Assembly: GCF_029626025.1 (NCBI RefSeq)
Contig: NZ_JARUBF010000001.1
Location: 2,232,001-2,296,000, forward strand
Length of the DNA stretch: 64,000 bases
Direction of reading: 5' to 3'
Source of the DNA: Solwaraspora sp. WMMD406
GTDB lineage: Bacteria; Actinomycetota; Actinomycetes; Mycobacteriales; Micromonosporaceae
Shown here: positions 9,796 through 17,785 of the stretch, piece by piece
How the letters are laid out: each line of letters opens with the position of its first letter
How positions within the stretch are numbered: the first letter of the stretch is position 1
The notes under the pieces: model-generated
The model's database searches: none
Told to the model about the DNA's origin: nothing
What the model saw: the letters and a program-made list of their open reading frames with translations, nothing else
Made by a program: the position numbers and the translations under genes

Positions 9796-10235
9796 CACGC
9801 CACCCACGCGCCGACGATGGTGACCAGCAGCGGCGCGAGCAAGGCACCCGCATAGCCGATTGCCGCGCTACGAAGGGCGAGCTTGCCTTTCTCCACCTCT
9901 CCGGGCTCACCGCTGGTGTAACGCAGGAAGCCCACAGTGAGGCACAGGGACGCCCACGAGAAGAGGATTCCGACCAGCCAGAAACGGATGTTTTCGATAA
10001 CTTGGTCGATCGACTCAACGGCCAATACAGCAAGGTCAGGCTCAGCCGCGTACGCGGCAACCGGCGTGGCAACGACAGCGACCATCATCGCGATCGCAGC
10101 AAGCACCAGTAGCCCCACGCGAGCTGGTGGAGAAGAGCATCGACGCAGGCGAGGAACGGCAGGCCGTCCCCGCCTGCGCGTCCCGGGGCGGCGGCTCGCC
10201 GCCGCCCCGGGACGCGCAGAGGGGTTGTGTTTCAT
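9795..10235 (-). CDS. VirB2-like conjugative pilin
   Basis: This small protein (146 residues from the ATG at 10235) has a basic N terminus and a long hydrophobic signal segment ending near AYAAE. Two more membrane helices around a short polar loop (SGEPGEVEKGK) follow, as in VirB2/TrbC pilins or TcpD-like subunits. The preferred ATG has GGAGG 11 nt upstream. A GTG at 10247 lies against that SD and is less likely. It is first in the conjugation operon. A perfect 21-bp hairpin lies in its early codons. Confidence 0.65.
   Translation of the reverse strand: MKHNPSARPGAAASRRPGTRRRGRPAVPRLRRCSSPPARVGLLVLAAIAMMVAVVATPVAAYAAEPDLAVLAVESIDQVIENIRFWLVGILFSWASLCLTVGFLRYTSGEPGEVEKGKLALRSAAIGYAGALLAPLLVTIVGAWVA
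10174..10219 (-). promoter_or_regulatory. perfect 21-bp stem-loop in the pilin 5' coding region
   Basis: Positions 10174-10194 and 10199-10219 are perfectly complementary around a CTCG loop, and nearly all pairs are G-C. In the transcript the hairpin begins about 15 nt after the pilin ATG. It could limit translation or act as an attenuator for the conjugation operon. The structure is read from sequence; the function is inference. Confidence 0.55.
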
Positions 10236-10460
10236 GGGATGGGGCACCTCCGATGCGCACGCCTCAGCAACCCGCAGCGGGGCGTGAGTGCGCGAGTGGC
10301 TGGCGAAGGCGGGACTGGGCGGCGCGCTCTTGGGTGACCTGTGGTGCCGACCGCGCGGCCGTCCTCCTCACCAGAAGCGGCGGGTGGGCTGGGGACCGTA
10401 CGGGTGTCAGCGCCGTCAGCGGTCCGGTCGGAACGAGGTCATCTGCGCGGAAGAGTCCCG

Positions 10461-10496
10461 CACTAGGGGATTACAAATCCGAGCCTCGGATTGGAA
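10461..10496 (-). promoter_or_regulatory. left copy of 36-bp outward-facing inverted repeat
   Basis: This copy is the reverse complement of 11930-11965 with one mismatch. Read on the minus strand towards the pilin gene it contains alternating AATCC / GGATT / AATCC half-sites, including an 8-1-8 palindrome (AATCCGAGGCTCGGATT). It sits about 225 bp upstream of the conjugation operon and just after the stop of the sigma-like gene. A shared operator or promoter for both outward operons is the simplest reading. Confidence 0.6.
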
Positions 10497-10518
10497 AGCC
10501 GCAGCTCAGGCAGGATGT

Positions 10519-11340
10519 TCACGGACGCTTGCGGGCGGTCGGGGCGTCGAGGACCTGGGTCGAGGTGGCTTCGTTGACCGCATCGGCGTAAGGGTCGGAC
10601 AGCTCGCCGGACTCGATCGCGGCCTTCAGCCGGGTGACGGCGGCGGTGCGCCGCTTGTAGAGGTTCCAACGCGCCTGGCCGGTCCGCTCGGCGTACGCGG
10701 TCAGGCTGACCTCTTCCAGGTAGGTCGCGCCGATCAGCTCCGCCTCCTGCACGGTGATGACCCCGGCGTTGACCGCGCGGGCCAGGACGAGATCCGGGTG
10801 CCCGTACGGGGCCGGCGGCAACACCGCACCCGGAGCGTGATTCGGCACCCAGGACGACGCCGGTTCCTGTTCGCGCAGCTCGGCGCGGGCCTTGGAGAAC
10901 GCAGCGGACAGCAGGTTGCCGACCACGCCCGGCTTGGCCACATCGACCGTGCCGAGAGCGCGCAGGAAGTGCTCGACGATGGCTGCCTGCACGTCACCGG
11001 TGAACAGTTTGGCCAGCAAGTACGCCTTGAACCGCAGGCCCGGCAATGCGACCCCGACCGCACCGGCACGCCACGCCGGATCCCCAGTGCGGGCACGCCG
11101 CACCAGCAGCCGCCACACCGCGTCCCGGGCGGCGTAACCGCAGGACGGATGCATCAGGATCGCCGACAACTCGGGCAGGGCAATGGGCCGGCGGGGCAGG
11201 CCCAGGCCGAGGGCGCGGCCATCGACCGACAGCGGGCTCGGTCCCTGCCCCATCAGCCGGAACCGGTACTCGATGTCGTTGAGCAACGTCTCGCCGCGCC
11301 GGGAGACGGCCGGCGCGGCGTTGGGGGTACGGCGGTCCAT
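10519..11340 (-). CDS. sigma-like helix-turn-helix protein of the ICE control region
   Basis: The ATG at 11340 is chosen because GGAGGAG lies 8 nt upstream; it gives 273 residues. The C-terminal part (about 185-245) resembles a sigma-70 region-4 or TerC-like HTH: LIGATYLEEVSLTAYAER followed by a basic recognition helix (RWNLYKRRTAAVTRL). The N-terminal half has no motif I can name. It lies alone between two operons, is flanked by the 36-bp inverted repeats, and has the GTTCAA array directly upstream. It could be a transcription activator of the element or an origin-binding protein. Its identity is not certain. Confidence 0.6.
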   Translation of the reverse strand: MDRRTPNAAPAVSRRGETLLNDIEYRFRLMGQGPSPLSVDGRALGLGLPRRPIALPELSAILMHPSCGYAARDAVWRLLVRRARTGDPAWRAGAVGVALPGLRFKAYLLAKLFTGDVQAAIVEHFLRALGTVDVAKPGVVGNLLSAAFSKARAELREQEPASSWVPNHAPGAVLPPAPYGHPDLVLARAVNAGVITVQEAELIGATYLEEVSLTAYAERTGQARWNLYKRRTAAVTRLKAAIESGELSDPYADAVNEATSTQVLDAPTARKRP

Positions 11341-11929
11341 GGTGGTGCTCCTCCGTGGTGACCGTGTGCCGTCCGGCGGGAGTGCCGGTCGGCGCTGTGC
11401 CACCACGCCACCAGGGGCTTTGAACAGATCATGGACACTGGTGATCTTGTCCAACGTGTCTCGGCCCATGTTCAACCCGACCGTCGCCAGTCCCGGTCAA
11501 TGCGTCTCGACATCAACTGGCGGACACCCAGTGCCGGGGTGTGCAATCCGTTGCCAAGCTGTTCAAGGCCCTTAATGCCGGGCGCAGCCGCGTTACGACG
11601 GCACCCTTGAACACGCGCCAGCACGAGGCAACCACGGAGTGAAACGGAAAGCGCAACGAGCGGCGCTCGCCGGGCGCACTCACGTCCCATCGCGATCGTG
11701 TTCAAGGTCCCCAGGCGGGTAGCCGTCTCGTGTTCAAGCAGATGGCGATCTTGTTCAAGCCAGCGAGGACCTTGTTCAACCGGTCACCGATCGCGTCGGC
11801 ACTCCGCGCGGCTCACGTGATGTCGACAGCCGGCGTCTCGGCGGCTCTGACCTGCGCGTTCAACCCGTTGAGGATCTTGTTCAACCGGGCGGCGTCGCGC
11901 GACGCACCCGGATCGGCAACGAGCGCGGC
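11341..11929. other. non-coding control segment upstream of the sigma-like gene
   Basis: About 590 bp without a convincing gene. Open frames crossing it have no ribosome binding site. It contains the phased GTTCAA array described separately. It is the only long intergenic stretch of the element in this window and separates the two outward-facing operons. Confidence 0.6.
11420..11884. repeat. GTTCAA iteron array with 21-bp phasing
   Basis: The hexamer GTTCAA occurs at 11470, 11561, 11700, 11732, 11753, 11774, 11858 and 11879. It occurs inverted (TTGAAC) at 11420 and 11607, and a GTCCAA variant lies at 11449. Steps of exactly 21 bp occur at 11449-11470, 11732-11753-11774 and 11858-11879, and 11774-11858 is 4 x 21. 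The best copies extend to GATCTTGTTCAACC. Two-helical-turn spacing is typical of iterons bound by a replication or regulatory protein on one DNA face. Confidence 0.7.
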
Positions 11930-11965
11930 TTCCAATCCGAGGCCCGGATTTGTAATCCCCTAGTG
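11930..11965 (+). promoter_or_regulatory. right copy of 36-bp outward-facing inverted repeat
   Basis: This copy matches the reverse complement of 10461-10496 at 35 of 36 positions. It ends in CCCCTAGTG about 28 bp before the likely ATG of the methyltransferase operon, so it could be the core promoter or operator of that operon. No target duplication flanks the pair, which argues against a transposon. Confidence 0.6.
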
Positions 11966-11993
11966 TCAGCGCTTGTCGGCGGACGTGGCCTAC

Positions 11994-12725
11994 ATGCCCA
12001 TGCCGAAGCCCAGCTCCACCGCCCCTGGTAACCGGCCTCAGCCGGTACCAGTCGGTCTGCTCCTACCGCCTACCCACGTCCGGCGCACCTCCGGCCGGCA
12101 TGTGCCGGGGGGCTGGCACGGACTTCCCCTGAACCAACTCGCCTACCTCATCCGCCGCTACACCAACGTCGACGACGTGGTGCTCGACCTCGACGCGTAC
12201 CCCGCCGCCATCGCCGCGACCGCGTACCTGCGTCGAGTGCCGGCCCGGCTGTCCACCGGTCGTCCCGGTCCGGCCGTGCGGCTCCTCACGTCCGCCGCCG
12301 AACGCGGGGTACACCAGGCGGCGCGGCAGCCTGGCGGCGTTGACCTGATCCTGGCGAGCCTGCCCGAAGGAGCACAGCCCTTCACCCGGGACAGCGCGGC
12401 CACAGCAATGACCACCTGGCGGCCCCTACTGCGCCCCGGCGGCTTCCTTGTCGTCGGACTCACACCGCCACGGCAGCCCCAGCCGGGCGAGCTCAGCCGC
12501 CGCGCCACGGTCATCGCCGCCGCCCGCGCCGCCGGGCTCTTCTACCACCAGAACATCCCCGCTGTCCTCGTCCCGCTGCCCGAGCACGAGCCACGCACCG
12601 CCCCCGCACATCCGGACGGGGCCGGCGACAGGCGAGTCCTGCTTGCCGGCCGGCACCTTCCGATCGTTCGAGACCTGGTCGTGTTCGGGACCACCGCCAC
12701 CGGTGAGGAGAACGCCCATGTCTGA
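11994..12725 (+). CDS. DNA-methyltransferase-like protein, probably inactive
   Basis: About 243 residues; the start is uncertain (ATG 11994 or 12000, GTG 11985, TTG 11973). The sequence looks like a shortened relative of the next gene product. A motif I-like segment, NVDDVVLDLDAYPAAIAA, aligns with the GDVVLDP start of N4/N6 methyltransferases but lacks the FxGxG loop. The catalytic (T/S)PPY motif is replaced by LILASLPEG. The C-terminal RPGGFLVVGL resembles the Rossmann strand of active relatives. It could be a specificity or regulatory partner of the two active enzymes. It overlaps the next gene by 8 nt. Confidence 0.6.
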   Translation: MPMPKPSSTAPGNRPQPVPVGLLLPPTHVRRTSGRHVPGGWHGLPLNQLAYLIRRYTNVDDVVLDLDAYPAAIAATAYLRRVPARLSTGRPGPAVRLLTSAAERGVHQAARQPGGVDLILASLPEGAQPFTRDSAATAMTTWRPLLRPGGFLVVGLTPPRQPQPGELSRRATVIAAARAAGLFYHQNIPAVLVPLPEHEPRTAPAHPDGAGDRRVLLAGRHLPIVRDLVVFGTTATGEENAHV

Positions 12726-13731
12726 GCCTCGTCCGCCGTTCCCGACCATCGGTTCCCCCAACTCCGAGTCTCCGTACCTCGACGGGTCCGACCTTGCGGC
12801 CCTGCTCGCCAAGGGCTACCTCGGCTCGGTCTGGCTCACCGGCCAACACCCGTCCCGCGACCTGCGACGCGGCCGATACACCCCAGAATCGATGACCCAC
12901 CCCGGCAAGATGCTGCCGACCATCCCCCGGTACGCCATCCGCACCTACACCAACCCCGGCGACGTCGTCCTCGACCCCATGGCCGGCATCGGCACCACCG
13001 TCATCGAGGCCATGCACCTCGGCCGACACGGCGTCGGCGTCGAATACGAAGCCGAATGGGCCGCGAAGGCAGCGGACAACATCCGCCACACCGTCAAACT
13101 CGGGGTGCCGGGCCGGGGCGAGATATTCCACGGGGACTCCACCGCGCTGCCATCCCTGCTGCCAGCGAGCCTGCACGGTCAGGTCTCCCTCGTCATCACT
13201 TCACCGCCGTACGGGTCGTCCACCCACGGCCACGTCCGCACCCCCGGCCCGAGACGCGGCAGGGTCCGCAAGCTCCATCACAAATACGGTAGGGCGGAAA
13301 ACCTCGCCTATCGCAGCCACGGAGAGTTGGCCGACGGGTTCACCGCGATCCTCGCCGGCTGCCGGATTTTGTTGCGGCCCGGCGGGCACGTCGTCGTCAC
13401 CGCCCGGCCCTACCGCCGCCACGGCGAACTCATCGACATCCCCGGCATGGTCGCCGCAGCCGGCGTCAACGCCGGACTCGAACTGGTCGAGGAGTGCATC
13501 GCCCTCATCTGCGGCGTCCGCGACGGCGTGATCATCCCCCGGGCCTCCTTCTTCCAGCAGAAGAACATCCGCGACGCCATCGCCACTGGCGACCCGCAAT
13601 GGCTGGTCCAGCACGAAGATGTGGTGGTCCTCCGCGCGCCGCTCGGTGATAGCAACCCCGACACGCGAGCACTCGCACCGCCGCCGACCAGCGCCCCAGG
13701 TAGCAGCGAGCCGGTCGGAGGTGCAGCATGA
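12718..13731 (+). CDS. site-specific DNA methyltransferase (TSPPY type) 1
   Basis: 337 residues from the ATG at 12718, which overlaps the preceding stop. Motif I is DVVLDPMAGIGTTVIEA (S-adenosylmethionine binding). The catalytic motif IV is VITSPPYGS, so the order is motif I before motif IV. This is an amino-methyltransferase (N4-cytosine or N6-adenine; the motif alone does not decide). It is in one operon with a second methyltransferase (4-nt overlap), excisionase and integrase. No restriction endonuclease is adjacent, so it is probably an orphan enzyme that protects or marks the element. Confidence 0.85.
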   Translation: MSEPRPPFPTIGSPNSESPYLDGSDLAALLAKGYLGSVWLTGQHPSRDLRRGRYTPESMTHPGKMLPTIPRYAIRTYTNPGDVVLDPMAGIGTTVIEAMHLGRHGVGVEYEAEWAAKAADNIRHTVKLGVPGRGEIFHGDSTALPSLLPASLHGQVSLVITSPPYGSSTHGHVRTPGPRRGRVRKLHHKYGRAENLAYRSHGELADGFTAILAGCRILLRPGGHVVVTARPYRRHGELIDIPGMVAAAGVNAGLELVEECIALICGVRDGVIIPRASFFQQKNIRDAIATGDPQWLVQHEDVVVLRAPLGDSNPDTRALAPPPTSAPGSSEPVGGAA

Positions 13732-15212
13732 GCACCAGCAGCCACCCGACATCCGCGCCCCAGCCGTCGGCCCCGTGGTGGAGCGTCGGACCGGTCACCC
13801 TCCACGTCGGCGACGCACATGACGTGCTCGCCACGATGCCCGACGAATCAGTGGACTGCATCGTCACCTCACCGCCCTACTGGGGACTGCGCTCGTACGA
13901 CACGGGTCAATGGCACGACGGCCAGGCCGACTGCGATCACCGTCTCGCCCCAAACCTGTCAGGTGGGCAGCAGCGCTCGTGTCTGGAATGCGGAGCAGTC
14001 TGGAGCGACCGCCAGTACGGCCAGGAAGCCACAATCGACGGCTACGTCGACCACCTCGTTGCCGTCTTCGACCAGGCCCGTCGTGTGCTCCACCCCCAGG
14101 GCACCTTTTGGCTCAACCTCGGCGATTCCTACGCCAGCACCGGCCCTCGCAAAGCCCAGCCCCACGGCACCAACAGCGTCATCAGCGGCAACTACACTCA
14201 CCAGAAGTGGACCCCCGGAGCCGTTGCCGGGCTACCCGCCAAAAGCCTGATCGGCATCCCATGGCGAGTAGCACTCGCCCTCCAGGCCAACAACTGGATC
14301 TTGCGAAATGCGGCGGTCTGGGCAAAGACGAACGGGCAGCCCTCCTCGGCCAAGGACCGGCTGACCACCACCTACGAGATGGTTTTCCTCTTCACCAGAA
14401 GCCCTCGCTATTTCTTTGACCTCGACGCCATCCGCATCCCGCTGAAGAACCCCAACGACCGCAGGCTGCGTGCCCCGGTCAGCCACGGCAAGCCCGGCGA
14501 CACGAAGACACGCGGCCATGACCGGACCCGACCACCCGGCAAGAACCCCGGCGATGTGTGGCCCTATCCCACACGGGCATTCAAGGAAGCCCACTTCGCG
14601 GCCTACCCGATCGAGATCCCGCTTCGGTGCATCGCAGCCGGATGCCGGCCCGGAGGCGTGGTACTTGACCCGTTCAGCGGTGCCGCCACGACCGGACTCG
14701 CCGCGCTACAACTCGGCCGCTGCTACATCGGCATCGACCTGAGCAGCAAGTACGCAGCGATAGCGCAACGCCGACTCCACCCCCACGTCAACCGATCCGA
14801 GCTGACTGGTCCTGCGGCGTCTAGCCACGACGGCGTCGAGCTGACGCCGGCCCTCAAACCGAACCCTCACGAGATCACGCCGCCCCTCGATACCCTGGCG
14901 GCCCAGCACGGCTCCACGCAGAGCCGGCCAGCACGCACCAGGACACAGACTGATCGGCTTGATGCCTCCGCCCCGCACCGCGTGGATCGACGCGCACAGG
15001 CGATGCCCCCCGGAAACGCCATTCCCGGCGGCAGCGTCATCGATCCCCGGTCCCAGCCGGACCGGGACGGTGAAAGGACATCCGATCCGTGCCCGCCCTA
15101 TCCGCACCCCACGCCAGGGGACGTACGGCCCGACACCAATGTCCGCAGACGGTCCGACGATTCCGACAGGCCACGCCCGCGACTCGGCTCGCCTGGCATA
15201 GGTCAGCGATGA
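13728..15212 (+). CDS. site-specific DNA methyltransferase (TSPPY type) 2
   Basis: 494 residues with catalytic motif IVTSPPYWGLRSY at about residues 45-57 and motif I LDPFSGAATTGLAAL near 310, the opposite order to the preceding enzyme. A CxxC-type pair region (about 65-90: DCDHRLAP, CLECG) may bind zinc. The last 120 residues are hydrophilic and low in complexity. The ATG overlaps the upstream stop by 4 nt, and its stop overlaps the excisionase start. It differs enough from methyltransferase 1 to recognise another site. It probably acts as an orphan modification enzyme of the ICE. Confidence 0.87.
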   Translation: MSTSSHPTSAPQPSAPWWSVGPVTLHVGDAHDVLATMPDESVDCIVTSPPYWGLRSYDTGQWHDGQADCDHRLAPNLSGGQQRSCLECGAVWSDRQYGQEATIDGYVDHLVAVFDQARRVLHPQGTFWLNLGDSYASTGPRKAQPHGTNSVISGNYTHQKWTPGAVAGLPAKSLIGIPWRVALALQANNWILRNAAVWAKTNGQPSSAKDRLTTTYEMVFLFTRSPRYFFDLDAIRIPLKNPNDRRLRAPVSHGKPGDTKTRGHDRTRPPGKNPGDVWPYPTRAFKEAHFAAYPIEIPLRCIAAGCRPGGVVLDPFSGAATTGLAALQLGRCYIGIDLSSKYAAIAQRRLHPHVNRSELTGPAASSHDGVELTPALKPNPHEITPPLDTLAAQHGSTQSRPARTRTQTDRLDASAPHRVDRRAQAMPPGNAIPGGSVIDPRSQPDRDGERTSDPCPPYPHPTPGDVRPDTNVRRRSDDSDRPRPRLGSPGIGQR

Positions 15213-15418
15213 GCACCCCGGCCACCGCCGAGTGGCGACCCGACCCTCTACTGACCATTGACGACGTAGCGGCATGGCTCGGCAAGCCGAAAAACACCCT
15301 GTACGCCTGGCACAGCCGAGGCAAGGGACCGCGCGCCATCCGCGTCGGCAACACCCTGCGCTACCGGCGCAGTGAGGTCGAACGCTGGCTCGACGCCCAC
15401 ACCGACCCGGAGCGCTGA
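15209..15418 (+). CDS. xis: excisionase-like HTH protein (Xis)
   Basis: 69 residues from the ATG at 15209, which overlaps the methyltransferase stop (ATGA). It is a MerR-like winged-helix domain of the excisionase type: LTIDDVAAWLGKPKNTLYAW, then a basic wing (GKGPRAIRVGNTLRYRRSEVERWL). Such proteins bend att DNA and direct the neighbouring integrase towards excision. It lies 3 nt before the integrase gene, the usual xis-int arrangement in actinobacterial elements. Confidence 0.9.
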   Translation: MSTPATAEWRPDPLLTIDDVAAWLGKPKNTLYAWHSRGKGPRAIRVGNTLRYRRSEVERWLDAHTDPER

Positions 15419-15421
15419 GCC

Positions 15422-16639
15422 ATGGGCCGACCTCCACTACCCATCGGCACCTGGGGCAACATCCGCACCGAGAAACTCGGCCCCAACCGGTACTGCGCCC
15501 GAGCCCGATTCCGCGACTACGACGGCAGCACCCGCGACGTCGAGGCCACCGACACAACCGGCCCCGCCGCCACCCGGGCGCTCAAGGTCAAACTTCGTGA
15601 CCGCGCCGCTCCCAACGACGACGAGATCACCAGGGAGACCCACATCAGCAAACTCGCCAGCCTGTGGCTCGAAGAGATCTCCGCAGAGGAGCGTCTCGCG
15701 CCTCAGACCATCAGCCAGTACGAAGTCAGCGTGCGTGTCTCAGTCGTACCCGCCCTGGGTAACCTTCGCATCCGGGAGGCCAGCGTCGGCCGGATCGACA
15801 AGTTCCTACGCAAGGTCGCCGAGGACCGTCCGACAGCCGCCCGGCTCGCGAAGGTCGTCCTCACGCAGATGCTCGCCCTGGCCGTACGCCGAGGCGCATT
15901 AACGACCAACCCAGTCCGCGACACCGGCCGACTACGCAACCCGCGCCGCAAAGTCGTCGCCCTGGAGACGGAACAGTTGGAGGGCGTCCGAGCGGCGATC
16001 CAGCGGTGGCAACAGGCCACCCCCGGTAAACCCGGACCTCGGCACACCGGCGATCTGGGCGACATCGTCGATCTCATGCTCGCCACCGGCGCCCGCATCG
16101 GGGAGATCCTGGCAACGCGCTGGGAGGACCTTGACCTGGCCGCCGAACGCCCGACACTGACCATCTGCGGCACGATCGTCTACCTCAAGGGCAAGGGCTT
16201 CTTCCGGCAGGACTGGACGAAATCCTACGCCGGCTTCCGAACGGTTGTCCTTCCTCGCTTCGCAGTCGGGATGCTGATGGCCCGCAAGCTCAACGCCGCC
16301 GACAACCCCCACGACGCGATCTTCGCCTCCCGGCGCGGCACTTGGCTATCTCCACAGAATGTACGTCGCCAGTGGCGTCAAGCCCGCGCCGACGCTGGCC
16401 TCGAATGGGTCACGCCGCACACCTTCCGCAAGACCGTCGCCACCCTGATCGACAAGGAGACTGACGCCAAGCACGCCGCTGCCCAGCTCGGGCACGCCAC
16501 CGAGCAGGTTACGAAGAAGCACTACATCGTCAAACCTGCCCTCGCCCCAGACAGTTCCGGCATCCTTGAGCAACTCGGCGCCGGTCAGGCGACGATCGAC
16601 CCCGAGCATCGCGACGATGCCCCAGGCCTGACCGGATAG
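15422..16639 (+). CDS. int: tyrosine recombinase, ICE integrase
   Basis: 405 residues. An AP2-like arm-binding N terminus and a SAM-like core-binding domain (about 75-165) precede the catalytic domain. Its residues are visible in order: R in TGARIGEIL, K in the beta hairpin, H-x-x-R in HTFRKT, H in QLGHA and the nucleophile Y in KKHYIV. It should integrate the element site-specifically, most likely at a tRNA 3' end. The nearby tRNA-Arg(CCT) duplication and the att-arm repeat fit that. The spacing to xis is 3 nt. Confidence 0.95.
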   Translation: MGRPPLPIGTWGNIRTEKLGPNRYCARARFRDYDGSTRDVEATDTTGPAATRALKVKLRDRAAPNDDEITRETHISKLASLWLEEISAEERLAPQTISQYEVSVRVSVVPALGNLRIREASVGRIDKFLRKVAEDRPTAARLAKVVLTQMLALAVRRGALTTNPVRDTGRLRNPRRKVVALETEQLEGVRAAIQRWQQATPGKPGPRHTGDLGDIVDLMLATGARIGEILATRWEDLDLAAERPTLTICGTIVYLKGKGFFRQDWTKSYAGFRTVVLPRFAVGMLMARKLNAADNPHDAIFASRRGTWLSPQNVRRQWRQARADAGLEWVTPHTFRKTVATLIDKETDAKHAAAQLGHATEQVTKKHYIVKPALAPDSSGILEQLGAGQATIDPEHRDDAPGLTG

Positions 16640-16971
16640 ACGGGCGGCGACGCCAGCCGCCCCCACGGCGTGGGCCGGTCGCAATCCGATTGCCCAAGGG
16701 CGCTACCGGGGGATTCGGGGGACAATTCAAAGATTCATAGATTGATATCGAGTCATTGGCTGGATTTTTGCTGGTCAGGGTCTCGTGCTGTTGCCCCGGT
16801 CAGGATAGGCGCTGCGGCTGCTGACGATTCGTCGCAGGCAGCTTGGCCGAACCCGTCGGATGATCGTTGAGCTTGACCAAAGTGGCGACTAGGGCGGCCG
16901 GACCAGATGGTTGTGGTGGAACGGCCGCCTCGTGATGACTCCGCCCTACGCCTGGGCGATTGCCTTGGTCG
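16640..16971. other. intergenic att-arm-like region after the integrase
   Basis: There is no gene in this stretch. Positions 16706-16806 align with 23117-23215, the sequence before the tRNA-Arg fragment. Shared blocks include CCGGGGG..TTC..GGGGG, ATTCAAA, ATCGA and TGCTGGTCAGGG, ending in a degenerate tRNA 3' end (TTGCCCCGGTCAGGAT). It probably held the attP arm and crossover of this integrase. The rest to 16971 shows nothing clear. Confidence 0.5.
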
Positions 16972-17742
16972 TTATCGCGCTACGCGTCGAGGCTGACACA
17001 AGTCCGTGCTCGCTGGCATCTGGTCCCATATCTGCCCGTCTAGGTCACGTCCGAGGGACTTAGGTGTGCGGCCTCCCCACTGCTTGAAGAAGAACGGCAC
17101 ACCCGCTTGTAGGCAGCCATCGCGGATTCCCCGGGCCCAGCGGATGTCCATCGGTCGATGGTTCACGCCCGACTCCCCGCCCGCAATCACCCAGTCGATC
17201 CCTGTCAGGTCGAACCCGTCGAGGGGCCCGAGCAAGGGTTCGCATGAGAGGAATCTCACCGCCGCAGGGACGCGGCGCAGATGATCCGCGCGTTTGGCGA
17301 CGCCCATGCCCTCAATCGAGACCCCGAGCCATACGTTCGACGGCCATGGAAGCTGGTCGGCGATGCGTGCGGCTCGCATCGGGCGCTTCGTGAGCACCTG
17401 GTACGTGTGCTGAGGAGTGTCAGACATGACCTGGAAGACATCACGGACGAACGGCGTGGGCACCTTCGCGTGGAACAGGTCGCTCATCGAGTTGACGAAC
17501 ACGGTTCGCGGGGAGCGCCACCGTCGGGGTTGGTCGAGCGATCCCGGATGGATCGTGACTGCAAAGCCTGGGCCAGAGGTACGCGGATCGCCGTCTTGTT
17601 GGTACTTTTCCGCGCCCATCGCCTTTAGCCGTCTCGCGAGGGTCAGGGCGTAGCAGTTGTCGCAGCCTGCCGAAACGCGGTCGCATCCCGTCACCGGATT
17701 CCACGTGGCCTCGGTCCACTCGATCCGCGACCGGTCGCTCAT
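16972..17742 (-). CDS. DUF5131 / phage Gp37-Gp68 family protein
   Basis: 256 residues from the ATG at 17742, which gives the family's typical start (SRIEWTEATWNPVTGC). The three-cysteine motif C-x6-C-x2-C (CDRVSAGCDNC) sits near residue 20. Conserved family segments follow: VFVNSMSDLFH, YQVLTKRP, NVWLGVS and VIAGGESG. The cysteine motif and barrel-like pattern recall radical-SAM proteins, but the reaction is unknown. Genes of this family commonly sit beside tcmP, as here (third gene after tcmP and the helicase). A longer reading from 17799 overlaps the helicase stop but lacks family similarity. It is probably part of a defence or modification system. Confidence 0.85.
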   Translation of the reverse strand: MSDRSRIEWTEATWNPVTGCDRVSAGCDNCYALTLARRLKAMGAEKYQQDGDPRTSGPGFAVTIHPGSLDQPRRWRSPRTVFVNSMSDLFHAKVPTPFVRDVFQVMSDTPQHTYQVLTKRPMRAARIADQLPWPSNVWLGVSIEGMGVAKRADHLRRVPAAVRFLSCEPLLGPLDGFDLTGIDWVIAGGESGVNHRPMDIRWARGIRDGCLQAGVPFFFKQWGGRTPKSLGRDLDGQIWDQMPASTDLCQPRRVAR

Positions 17743-17785
17743 CGAAGGTTCACAGATCGTTGGGTAGCCACGGCGGGAGTGTGCC

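Noticed and set aside
10288-11361. 357-residue plus-strand open frame opposite the sigma-like gene
   Set aside because: The minus-strand frame has a strong SD, an HTH motif and normal codon use; the plus frame has none of these.
11420-11884. GTTCAA repeats as a CRISPR array
   Set aside because: The repeat is only 6-14 bp, occurs in both orientations and lacks uniform spacers or cas genes.
10461-11965. 36-bp inverted repeats as the ends of a small transposon
   Set aside because: No transposase lies inside and no direct duplication flanks the ends; outward orientation towards two operons fits regulation better.
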